Below are positions 51,865-59,802 of a stretch of 64,000 nucleotides of DNA, piece after piece. Under the pieces are notes generated by a model that did no database searches, was not told the origin of the DNA, and worked only from the letters and a program-made list of their open reading frames with translations. Origin of the DNA: Seohaeicola saemankumensis. GTDB taxonomy: Bacteria; Pseudomonadota; Alphaproteobacteria; Rhodobacterales; Rhodobacteraceae. Position 1 is the first letter of the stretch; every line of letters starts with the position of its first letter. A program made the translations under genes and the position numbers. The stretch lies in contig NZ_JBHTKR010000002.1 of assembly GCF_042678485.1 (NCBI RefSeq), positions 124,001 through 188,000 of the forward strand. Direction: 5' to 3'.

Positions 51865-52659
51865 ATGCATGATTTCGACACCCTGACGCTTGAGACTGAC
51901 GCCCGCGGCGTGGCCCGCCTGACACTGCACCGGCCTGACAAGCATAACGCGTTGAACGCGGCGCTGATCGCCGAACTGGCCCGCGCGGCGGCCCTGCTGG
52001 CGGCGGATGACGCGGTGCGCGTCGTCGTGCTGACCGGGGCGGGGGCCAGTTTCTGCGCGGGCGGCGATATCGGCTGGTTCCGCGATACGCTGGCGCTGGA
52101 CCGGGCGGGGCGCGTGGCGCAAAGCGCCGATCTGGGCCATATGCTGGCGGCCCTGGCGCAGTTGCCCAAGCCCCTGATCGGGCGCATCCAGGGTCCGGCC
52201 TATGGCGGCGGCGTTGGCATGATCGCGGTTTGCGATGTCGCCATTGGCGCGGCCGAAGCCCGGTTCGGCCTGACCGAGGTGCGGCTTGGCCTGATCCCGG
52301 CCAATATCGCGCCGCATGTGATCGCCCGGATCGGCGCGGCCCGCGCGCGCGCCACCATGCTGTCGGGCGCGCTGTTCGATGGGGCCCATGCCGAACGGAT
52401 CGGTCTGCTGGATCGCGCGGTGCCGCTGACGCAGCTTGACGCGGCAATCGAGGATGTCGTCACCGCCCATCTGGAGGCCGCCCCCGGTGCCGTTGGCGCG
52501 ACCAAGGCGCTGATCCGCGATGTGGTGGCCACGCCCGCGCAGGGTCATGTCGCGCTGACATCCGAACGGCTTGCCGATGCCTGGGACAGCGCCGAGGGCA
52601 AGACCGGGATCGACGCGTTCCTGTCGCGCCAGACCCCACCCTGGCGGAGCGGATCATGA
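51865..52659 (+). CDS. Enoyl-CoA hydratase-family protein (methylglutaconyl-CoA or isohexenylglutaconyl-CoA hydratase type)
   Basis: 264 residues, crotonase fold. The oxyanion-hole segments are GAGASFCAGGDIGWF and IQGPAYGGGVGMIAVCD, and the catalytic region AEARFGLTEVRLGLIPA is present. In the context of the carboxylase it should hydrate the carboxylated enoyl-CoA (3-methylglutaconyl-CoA in the leucine route). The start is 3 bases after the carboxylase stop; the stop overlaps the biotin carboxylase start by 4 bases. Confidence 0.88.
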   Translation: MHDFDTLTLETDARGVARLTLHRPDKHNALNAALIAELARAAALLAADDAVRVVVLTGAGASFCAGGDIGWFRDTLALDRAGRVAQSADLGHMLAALAQLPKPLIGRIQGPAYGGGVGMIAVCDVAIGAAEARFGLTEVRLGLIPANIAPHVIARIGAARARATMLSGALFDGAHAERIGLLDRAVPLTQLDAAIEDVVTAHLEAAPGAVGATKALIRDVVATPAQGHVALTSERLADAWDSAEGKTGIDAFLSRQTPPWRSGS

Positions 52660-54626
52660 GCTTTGACACCATCCTTGTCGCCAACCGGGGCGAGATCGCG
52701 CGCCGCATCATCCGGGCCTGCCGCAGCCTGGGCCTGCGCGCCGTCGCCGTCTATTCCGAGGCGGACCGCGATGCGCCCTTCGTTCATGAGGCGGATCAGG
52801 CCCTGCCCATCGGCCCGACAGAGGCGGCGCAAAGCTATCTTGAACCTGCCCGTCTGCTGGGCGCCGCCAGGCGCGCGGGCGCGCAGGCCGTGCATCCTGG
52901 CTACGGCTTTCTGTCCGAGAATGCCGATTTCGCCCGTGCGGTTGATGCAGCCGGGCTGGTCTGGATCGGCCCTTCGGCGGATGTGATCGCGCTGATGGGA
53001 TCGAAAGCCGCCGCCAAGGCCGAAGCACAGGCGGCGGGCGTGCCGATCCTGCCCGGCTATCGCGGCGCGGATCAGTCCGATGCGACCCTTGCCTCTGCGG
53101 CGGCCGCCCTGGGCGCGCCGCTGCTGATCAAGGCCAGCGCGGGCGGCGGCGGGCGTGGCATTCGCCGTGTCGATGACCTGGCCGATTTCCCCGCGGCACT
53201 GGTCGCCGCGCGGCGCGAGGCGCAGGCGGCCTTCGGCAATGCCGATGTGCTGCTGGAGCGGCTGCTGCATGGCGCGCGCCATGTCGAAGTGCAGGTTCTG
53301 GCCGATCATCACGGGGCTGTCCTGCATCTGGGGGATCGGGATTGCTCGGTCCAGTTGAACCACCAGAAACTGATCGAGGAGGCCCCCGCGCCGGATATCC
53401 CCGACCGGATCCGCGCCGCCATGGCCGAGGCTGCGGTCAGGCTGGCCGCAAGGATCGGCTACCGCAACGCGGGCACCGTGGAATATCTTTACGATCCGGC
53501 CAGCCATGATTGGCATTTTCTTGAGATGAACACCCGCCTTCAGGTGGAACATCCGGTGACCGAGGCGGTGACCGGCCTTGACCTTGTCGCCTGGCAGATC
53601 CGGATCGCGCAGGGTCAGGCGCTGACGCTGGCGCAAGCGGATATCGTCATGCAGGGCGCCGCGATAGAGGCCCGGATCGCGCTGGACGGGGCAGGGGGCG
53701 CGCGTGTCAGCCGTTGGCATCTGCCCGATCTGCCGGGGCTGCGGCTGGACAGCGCGGTTCAGGCGGGCAGCCCGGTTTCGCATCACTATGACCCGATGAT
53801 GGCCAAGCTGATCGGCCATGGGCCTGACCGCGCCACGGCGCTGGCGCGCCTGCGCGCCGGGCTTGCGGCGCTTGAGGTGGGCGGTATCGGGACCAATCTC
53901 GCACAAGTGGCGGGGCTGCTGGCAACTGGGGATTTCGCGGCGGCGCGCTTGGGTACGGATTTCCTGAACCGGCATCCGCTGACAGACACGCCCCTTGCCC
54001 TCGCTGATGCGCGCGCCATCGCGGCGCTGGCGCTTGCCCTGGCCGCAGCTGGCACCGGCGGCGGCGGGCCTGCGCCCTGGGGGCAGCTTGGTCACTGGCG
54101 TGTGACCGCCCCCGCCGGTCGGCGCGGGGCAAGCTGGCACATGGTGGATGGCGACAGCCTTTGCGTGCGGGATGCGCCGGATGGCCATGTGGTGACGGAT
54201 GACGCGGGCACGGTCCTGCTGCACGCCGCCCATGCCCGGCTGACCGGCGACCTGCTGGATCTTGAGGCTGACGGTCTGCGCCGCCGTCTGACATGCGAGA
54301 TCGCGCCGGATCGGATCACCCTGGCGGAAGGGCCGGCCATGGCGCGCCTCTCGCATGGCGCGCAAACCACCGTCTTGCAGCGCGGGACAACCGGCTCCGA
54401 CATCACCGCCCCCATGCCCGGCCTTCTGGCCGAGGTGCTGCATCCCGCTGGCACAAGGTTGAAACAAGGCGAGCCCGTGCTTGTCTTCGAGGCCATGAAA
54501 CTGATGCAGACCCTGACCGCGCCCTGCGACGGCATCCTGACCGACCTGCCCCATGCGGCAGGCACCACCCTTCCGGGTGGCGCGCTGCTGGCACGCTTGA
54601 CCCCTGACAAGGACACCCAGACATGA
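52656..54626 (+). CDS. Acyl-CoA carboxylase, biotin carboxylase/BCCP (alpha) subunit
   Basis: 656 residues. The N-terminal biotin carboxylase has ILVANRGEIARRIIRACRSL, the ATP-grasp loop ASAGGGGRGIRRV and the EMNTRLQVEHPVTEAVTG active site. The C-terminal biotin attachment segment is FEAMKLMQT, with lysine in AMKL rather than the more common AMKM. The middle region is shorter than in pyruvate carboxylase, as in MccA/AtuF. It carboxylates biotin with bicarbonate and ATP for the beta subunit. 4-base overlaps tie it to both neighbours. Confidence 0.93.
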   Translation: MSFDTILVANRGEIARRIIRACRSLGLRAVAVYSEADRDAPFVHEADQALPIGPTEAAQSYLEPARLLGAARRAGAQAVHPGYGFLSENADFARAVDAAGLVWIGPSADVIALMGSKAAAKAEAQAAGVPILPGYRGADQSDATLASAAAALGAPLLIKASAGGGGRGIRRVDDLADFPAALVAARREAQAAFGNADVLLERLLHGARHVEVQVLADHHGAVLHLGDRDCSVQLNHQKLIEEAPAPDIPDRIRAAMAEAAVRLAARIGYRNAGTVEYLYDPASHDWHFLEMNTRLQVEHPVTEAVTGLDLVAWQIRIAQGQALTLAQADIVMQGAAIEARIALDGAGGARVSRWHLPDLPGLRLDSAVQAGSPVSHHYDPMMAKLIGHGPDRATALARLRAGLAALEVGGIGTNLAQVAGLLATGDFAAARLGTDFLNRHPLTDTPLALADARAIAALALALAAAGTGGGGPAPWGQLGHWRVTAPAGRRGASWHMVDGDSLCVRDAPDGHVVTDDAGTVLLHAAHARLTGDLLDLEADGLRRRLTCEIAPDRITLAEGPAMARLSHGAQTTVLQRGTTGSDITAPMPGLLAEVLHPAGTRLKQGEPVLVFEAMKLMQTLTAPCDGILTDLPHAAGTTLPGGALLARLTPDKDTQT

Positions 54627-55768
54627 CCGACATGCCCTTTCTGACCGATGAACATCGCATCTTCCGCGATCAGCTGCGCCGTTTTGTCGACGACGAGGTG
54701 CGCCCCCATGGCGATGCCTGGGAAGCGGCCGGCCAGATCCCGCGCGAGGTTCTGCGCCGCATGGGCGAGCTGGGTTTCCTGGGCATCCGCTATCCCGAGG
54801 CCTATGGCGGTGCCGAGATGGATACGCTGGCGACGGTCATCTTTGCCGAGGAGCTGGGCCGCTCGGGCTATGGCGGCTTTGCGATCACGGCGCTGGTGCA
54901 TACCGACATGGCCTCGCCGCATCTGGCCAATGCGGGCACGTCCGATCAGCTGGCGCGCTACATGCCCGACATCATCGCCGGGAAAAAGATCACCGCCGTG
55001 GCTGTCACCGAACCCGATGCAGGCTCGGACGTGGGCGGGATCAAGACCCGCGCCCGGCTGGACGGGAACCACTGGGTGCTGAACGGGCGCAAGCTTTACA
55101 TCACCAACGGGGTGCTGGGGGATCTTTACTTCGTGGCGGCGCGCACCGACATGGATCAGAAATCCTCGCGCGGGACGACCATCTTCATCGTCGAGAAGGG
55201 CACGCCCGGTTTCACCGTGGCGCGGCCGCTGGACAAATCGGGCTGGCGCAGTTCGGACACGGCCGAGCTGATCCTCGAGGATGTACGCATTCCGGCCGAC
55301 CAGGTGCTGGGCCAGATTGATGGCGGGTTCTACGCGATCATGCAGAATTTCCAGAACGAACGCATCGTGCTGGGCGCGCAGGCCATGGGCGAGGCGCTGC
55401 GCGCGCTGGAGATCACGCTGGATTACGTCAAGGACCGCAAGGCCTTTGGCGCGACGCTCTGGGACAAGCAGGCGATCCGGCAACGCCTGTCCCAGCGCTG
55501 GGCCGAGGTGGCGGCGGCGCGGGCGCTGATCTATCAGACGGCCGTGTCGATGGATGCCGGCGGCGATTGCGTCCGCGAGGTATCCGCGATCAAGGCGCTA
55601 TGCGGCGATCTGGTCAACAAGGTCATGTATGACTGCCAGCAGTTCCACGGCGGCTTTGGCTACATGTCCGGCACCGAGATCGAACGCATGGTGCGCGACG
55701 CCCGCGTGCAGGCCATCGGCGGCGGCGCCACCGAGGTGATGCTGGAGGAAATCGCCAAACGGCTGTGA
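54623..55768 (+). CDS. Acyl-CoA dehydrogenase of isovaleryl/citronellyl-CoA type
   Basis: 381 residues, flavin-dependent dehydrogenase. FAD-binding segments are AVTEPDAGSDVGGIKTRA and LYITNGVLGD. The usual C-terminal catalytic Glu (in the EGT segment of most family members) is replaced: this protein reads AIGGGATEV. An alternative Glu, E246 in QNERIVLGA, sits where isovaleryl-CoA dehydrogenase has its base. That supports oxidation of a branched acyl-CoA as the step before the carboxylase. Last gene of the operon; start overlaps the alpha subunit stop. Confidence 0.88.
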   Translation: MTDMPFLTDEHRIFRDQLRRFVDDEVRPHGDAWEAAGQIPREVLRRMGELGFLGIRYPEAYGGAEMDTLATVIFAEELGRSGYGGFAITALVHTDMASPHLANAGTSDQLARYMPDIIAGKKITAVAVTEPDAGSDVGGIKTRARLDGNHWVLNGRKLYITNGVLGDLYFVAARTDMDQKSSRGTTIFIVEKGTPGFTVARPLDKSGWRSSDTAELILEDVRIPADQVLGQIDGGFYAIMQNFQNERIVLGAQAMGEALRALEITLDYVKDRKAFGATLWDKQAIRQRLSQRWAEVAAARALIYQTAVSMDAGGDCVREVSAIKALCGDLVNKVMYDCQQFHGGFGYMSGTEIERMVRDARVQAIGGGATEVMLEEIAKRL

Positions 55769-55852
55769 GCCGGCAGGCGTGGCGCGCGGCGCGGGCCAGG
55801 CGATGAGTATTTGAAGAACGATGAAAGGGGAGCGCGCGCTGTGCGGCGCGCG

Positions 55853-57280
55853 TCAGCCCTTCGTTGTCAGATCGCTGTTGAGATCGGGCAGCAGGCGCTT
55901 GTGCTTTCGCATCTCGGTCAGGATATCGCCGAAGGTCCGCAGACCGCGGGCTTCCAGCATCGGGATCATCCGCAAGAAGACATCACGCGTGGCGATGGCG
56001 TCACCCAGGGCGGTGTGGCGCACCTCTTCGGGTAGGTCGATCTCTAGCCGCTGGGCGATTTCATCCAGCGTATGCCCCTCGGTGCCGCCGAACAGGACGG
56101 CCGACAGCAGCACGGTGTCCAGAACCGGATTGGTGAATTCCGCCCCGATGGCGGGCGCATGGCGGTGAAAGAACGCCATGTCGAAAGGCGCGTTATGCGC
56201 GACCAGCACCGCATCGCGGGCAAAGCTGTGAAACCGCCGCCCGGCGCGGGCCATGTCGGGCGCGTCGCGGACCATCGCATCGGTCACGCCATGGACGGCG
56301 GTGGACCGCGCGGGGATCGGGCGGCCCGGATTGACCAGCAAGTCCAGAACCTCGCCGCCCGCCTGCTGGCAATTCACCACGCGCAGCGCCCCGATCTGCA
56401 CCACCTCGTCGCGGTCGGGCAGCAGCCCCGTGGTTTCCGTGTCGAAGATCACATAGGTCAGATCGCGCAGCGGCACATCCATGATGTCGCCCGAGGCCTC
56501 GCGGGTGTTCATCTCGAAATCATAGACCACCGGGCGTGCGGGCGTTGTCTCGCGCGGAACCGGAAAGCTGAGCATATAGCCCGCCCCGGTTCCCAGATCG
56601 TGCAGGGTCACGTCGAAAAGACGCGCGCCATCTGCGGTGACAAGCTGCTGATCCAGCGTGCTTCCCCCGCTGTCGGCCAGGTTCTCCAAAGCCGTGCGCA
56701 GATAGGTTTCATCGAAATAGTCGAAGATGCGCTGGCCCAGGCCCAGGTGATGCTGTTCGTCCAGCATGGCGGCGGCATGGCCATCGTAAAGCGTGATCCG
56801 GTGATCGCTGCCCACCATCAGCACGGCGGCCGGTATGGCCGAGAGGATGCGGGTCAGCTGTTCGCGCTCGGACATCAGCCGCGCGGTATGGCGGGCGATA
56901 TCGGCATTTGCCTCGGTGCGTGCCTCGCCCAGCCGCGAAGTCAGGGCCGATGCGGCCGTTGTCAGATCGCCCAGATGGCGCGCCACGGCGGTGTCGATCC
57001 CGCCGCGCATATCCGTCGAGGCGCGGGCATGCATGGCGGCAGCCAGCCGCTCGATCGGGCGGGCAACGGTCTCGTCGAAGATCAGCCACATCAGGGCGCA
57101 GATACCCAGAATGGCAAAGCCCGACATCAAGCCGACCGAAACAAAGGCTGGCCGCGCTTCGGGCATGTCCAGCCGCGCGTCGGCCAGCATCAGCGCCCCG
57201 GCGACGACCAGGATGCACGCCAGGGCCAGCAGGCCGAAGAAGGCAAGCGTGCGTTGGCGTGGTCCCAGTCGGTCGAACAT
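55853..57280 (-). CDS. Membrane-anchored PAS-DnaQ exonuclease fusion
   Basis: 475 residues. Two membrane helices (about 11-33 and 46-68) are followed by a HAMP-like linker, a long coiled coil (to ~145) and a PAS-like region (about 148-240). The C-terminus is a DEDDh exonuclease: D280 and E282 in IFDTETTGL, D367 in AHNAPFDMAF, H422 and D427 in RHTALGDAIA. This is the DNA polymerase III epsilon fold, but it is attached to a receptor-like front end, so it is unlikely to proofread the replisome. It is encoded with a small membrane protein and the cNMP/CBS/DUF294 gene, a set linked to acetate transport genes. Possible role: membrane-linked nucleotide or RNA turnover controlled by a signal. Confidence 0.88.
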   Translation of the reverse strand: MFDRLGPRQRTLAFFGLLALACILVVAGALMLADARLDMPEARPAFVSVGLMSGFAILGICALMWLIFDETVARPIERLAAAMHARASTDMRGGIDTAVARHLGDLTTAASALTSRLGEARTEANADIARHTARLMSEREQLTRILSAIPAAVLMVGSDHRITLYDGHAAAMLDEQHHLGLGQRIFDYFDETYLRTALENLADSGGSTLDQQLVTADGARLFDVTLHDLGTGAGYMLSFPVPRETTPARPVVYDFEMNTREASGDIMDVPLRDLTYVIFDTETTGLLPDRDEVVQIGALRVVNCQQAGGEVLDLLVNPGRPIPARSTAVHGVTDAMVRDAPDMARAGRRFHSFARDAVLVAHNAPFDMAFFHRHAPAIGAEFTNPVLDTVLLSAVLFGGTEGHTLDEIAQRLEIDLPEEVRHTALGDAIATRDVFLRMIPMLEARGLRTFGDILTEMRKHKRLLPDLNSDLTTKG

Positions 57281-57283
57281 GGC

Positions 57284-57805
57284 CTACCCTTCCTTGCAGA
57301 CGACTGCCGTTGCGGGATCGTCCATCCCCGTCTGATCCCAGCGCGCGACGCGGATCGTGCCGTCATCATTGAACATGGCTTGCGGATCCAGCAGGGCGCT
57401 GCGCCCCTGCACGCAGTCGATCACCACGGGCAGGACACGGACGGATTCCCACCGGGCGAAGAAGATGACCTGGCTCAGCCGCAGGTCAGGCTGCGCCGCG
57501 TTGCGCTGGATGCCGGCAAGATCGACGGCCACGAAACGGTCCACATAGGGCACCACATAGGTCCAGGGGCTGTAGACCGCGCGGTGTTCGGCGGTCGAGA
57601 TCACGGCGAAGCCCTCGGGCATGACGGTCAGGGTGCGCGGATACCAGCGATATTCATTGGTCAGGCTCATCAGGATCATGCCTGCGCCTGCGCCCGCGGG
57701 CACCACCCAGCGCGGCATGCGTTTGCCCGTCAGGCGGTTCAGAATCATCACGACCCCGGCTGCGGCAAAGCCTGCGGCGATGATCGTGATTATGTCGATA
57801 TACAT
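57284..57805 (-). CDS. Small hypothetical membrane protein
   Basis: 173 residues. Two membrane helices (residues 3-24 and 33-47) precede a soluble domain with TNEYRWYPRTLTVMPEGF and a C-terminal VVCKEG end. Similar small proteins are found between the exonuclease and the DUF294 gene in related bacteria, as far as I recall. The stop lies 3 bases from the exonuclease start, so they are in one operon. Function unknown. Confidence 0.75.
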   Translation of the reverse strand: MYIDIITIIAAGFAAAGVVMILNRLTGKRMPRWVVPAGAGAGMILMSLTNEYRWYPRTLTVMPEGFAVISTAEHRAVYSPWTYVVPYVDRFVAVDLAGIQRNAAQPDLRLSQVIFFARWESVRVLPVVIDCVQGRSALLDPQAMFNDDGTIRVARWDQTGMDDPATAVVCKEG

Positions 57806-57846
57806 TAAATTGCTCCTCTCCCCGTTTTATGTTGCAGGCTGCGGGG

Positions 57847-59682
57847 TCAGCCGATCACACCTCGCCCCTGGGTGACGGCCGATTGCATCGTCCGGACCAC
57901 GACAAAGGCATCGCGCAGGTGACTGCGCTCGAATTCCGAAAGCACGTTGGGCGACATGAAGTTGTCAGGCTTGCCGCCAGCGCGGATCAGCGTCGCCTGA
58001 TGTTCAAGACGGGTCTGTGCGATCAGATCGTAGGCATCCAGCAGATCGCGCCCGCCGCTCTGGCTGACCAGGCCCGCACCATGCGCCGCCTCCAGCCGGG
58101 CGCGGGTGTTGACCATCTCAAGCTGGCCGCGCAGCGCGTAGATGCGGCCCAGGTCCACGATCGGCACCACCCCGTTCAGCTTCATGTCGATGCGGTTCTT
58201 GTGTTCGCCGCTGCGCAGGGTGGCAAAACCCCGCAGCAATCCCAGCGGCGGGATATGCTTGAGCGAGTTCGACACCATATGCGCCACGAAGATCGAATTG
58301 CGCGCGGCCGCCTCAAGTGTTTCGCGTTGCAGGTCCTCGAACAGTGCGGTTGTGCCGCCGATGGGGCGCAGATCGAACATGACCGAAGCCAGCATCTGTG
58401 CCTCGGGGTTGGGGGTCTCGATCCAGCGGCGGAAATAGCCGCGCCAGACATGGACAGGCTGGCACCAGCGTGGATTGGTCGCCATCATGTCGCCGGGGCA
58501 ATAGAAATATCCCGCCGCATCAAGCCCGTCGCTGACGAATTTCGCCAGTTCCGCGAAATAGGGCATATCGGCTTCGGTCACTGCATCGTCCAGCATCAGA
58601 CAGTTGTCCTGATCCGATACGCCCGTCTGTTCCTGACGCCCCTGCGATCCGCAGGCCAGCCACAGATAGGGCACCGGGGGCGCGCCCAGCTGCGCCTCGG
58701 CCAGGGCCAGCAGGCGGCGCGTGGCCGCATCGGCGATATCGGTGATCAGCCGCGTGACCGTCTCGTGGCGGTTCCCGGCCCCCACAAGCTGCACCAGAAG
58801 CCGGGGGATATGGGCGGTGACGGCCGCCATGGCGCCGGCATCCTCCGCGCGGGCCACATCGCGCACCAGCGAGGCCGAATTCGTGGCCTGGAACCGCGTC
58901 AGATTGGTCTGGGTGACAATGCCCACCAGCTTGCCATTGTCCACCACGGGCACATGGCCGAAACGGCGTTCCATCATCATGTGCAGCACGTCCGACCCGA
59001 TCGCCGAGGGCGGCAGCGTTTCGGGGTTGGCTGTCATGATCTGGCGTACCGGGCGCGAAGGGTCCAGCCCTTCGGCGACCACGCGGTTGTTGATATCGTG
59101 CAGCGTGACGATCCCGGCCAGGCGGTCGCCATCGGTGATCCCCAGGGCCGATATCCGGTGCGACCGCATCAGGCGGGCCGCATCCAGGATCGAGGTGTCA
59201 ACGGTGCAGGTGATCGGATCGACGGCCATCAGCCGGTCGACACGGGTTTCGGTCAGCGCCACGGGGCGGGCGGCATCGGCGGCCTCGCGCGCGCGGCTGC
59301 GCGCAAAGAAGCGGCGCGCGCTGTCGTTGGCAGCGATCAGCGCGCGGAAATCATCGGTTGGCAACAGCAGCAATTCGCCGTCGCTGAGGGCGCGGGCATT
59401 GGTGCCGGTCAGGCCACCGCGCATCAATCCGCGCTCGCCAAAGGAATTGCGCGCCTGCAGATGCGAAACGACTTCGCCGGTGTCCGAGGTGATCTCGACC
59501 TCGCCGTCAAGGATCACGTAAAGCCCTTCGCAAGGCTCGCCATGGCGATAGATCACGTCCTCGGCCTTCAGCGGCAGCGTTTTGAACTGTGCCGCGATCC
59601 GGGTCAGATCCGCGGCCGGAAAACTGTCATAGGGGTGAATGGTGCCGAGAAAGCGGCGCAGGTCGTCAGCGGAAAGTGGCAT
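57847..59682 (-). CDS. cNMP-binding/CBS/DUF294 nucleotidyltransferase-like protein
   Basis: 611 residues. Residues 1-125 are a cyclic nucleotide-binding-like domain (GEPCEGLYVILDGEVEITSD), 150-275 a CBS pair (ALGITDGDRLAGIVTLHDI, VVDNGKLVGIVTQTNL), and about 290-430 a DUF294 nucleotidyltransferase-like region with CGSQGRQEQTGVSDQDN. The C-terminus is DUF294_C. It probably senses adenine nucleotides and regulates the neighbouring transporter or exonuclease post-translationally, as suggested for similar proteins beside acetate symporters. Activity not proven by sequence alone. Confidence 0.92.
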   Translation of the reverse strand: MPLSADDLRRFLGTIHPYDSFPAADLTRIAAQFKTLPLKAEDVIYRHGEPCEGLYVILDGEVEITSDTGEVVSHLQARNSFGERGLMRGGLTGTNARALSDGELLLLPTDDFRALIAANDSARRFFARSRAREAADAARPVALTETRVDRLMAVDPITCTVDTSILDAARLMRSHRISALGITDGDRLAGIVTLHDINNRVVAEGLDPSRPVRQIMTANPETLPPSAIGSDVLHMMMERRFGHVPVVDNGKLVGIVTQTNLTRFQATNSASLVRDVARAEDAGAMAAVTAHIPRLLVQLVGAGNRHETVTRLITDIADAATRRLLALAEAQLGAPPVPYLWLACGSQGRQEQTGVSDQDNCLMLDDAVTEADMPYFAELAKFVSDGLDAAGYFYCPGDMMATNPRWCQPVHVWRGYFRRWIETPNPEAQMLASVMFDLRPIGGTTALFEDLQRETLEAAARNSIFVAHMVSNSLKHIPPLGLLRGFATLRSGEHKNRIDMKLNGVVPIVDLGRIYALRGQLEMVNTRARLEAAHGAGLVSQSGGRDLLDAYDLIAQTRLEHQATLIRAGGKPDNFMSPNVLSEFERSHLRDAFVVVRTMQSAVTQGRGVIG

Positions 59683-59767
59683 CGAACCGATCCTCGGGAG
59701 TATCCCTGTTGCTGGTCGTCACCCCTGTCTAGCGCAGGCCGGTGCGTGGCAACATCTCAAAAATGAA

Positions 59768-59793
59768 GCGGGCGGCTCTTTCGAACCGCCCGC
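59768..59793 (-). terminator. Terminator of the symporter operon
   Basis: An 8-bp stem (GCGGGCGG at 59768-59775 with CCGCCCGC at 59786-59793) with a 10-base loop. On the minus strand it is followed by a T-rich tail (TTCATTTTT), 10 bases after the symporter stop. Confidence 0.75.
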
Positions 59794-59802
59794 CAGAGTG
59801 TC

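Noticed and set aside
52545..55483. Large minus-strand frames opposite the carboxylase and dehydrogenase genes
   Set aside because: They are shadows: the plus-strand products have complete family motifs and 4-base stop/start overlaps.
55826..55852. GC-rich hairpin between the dehydrogenase and exonuclease genes
   Set aside because: GCGCGC repeats could pair, but there is no U-tract on either strand, so I do not call a terminator.
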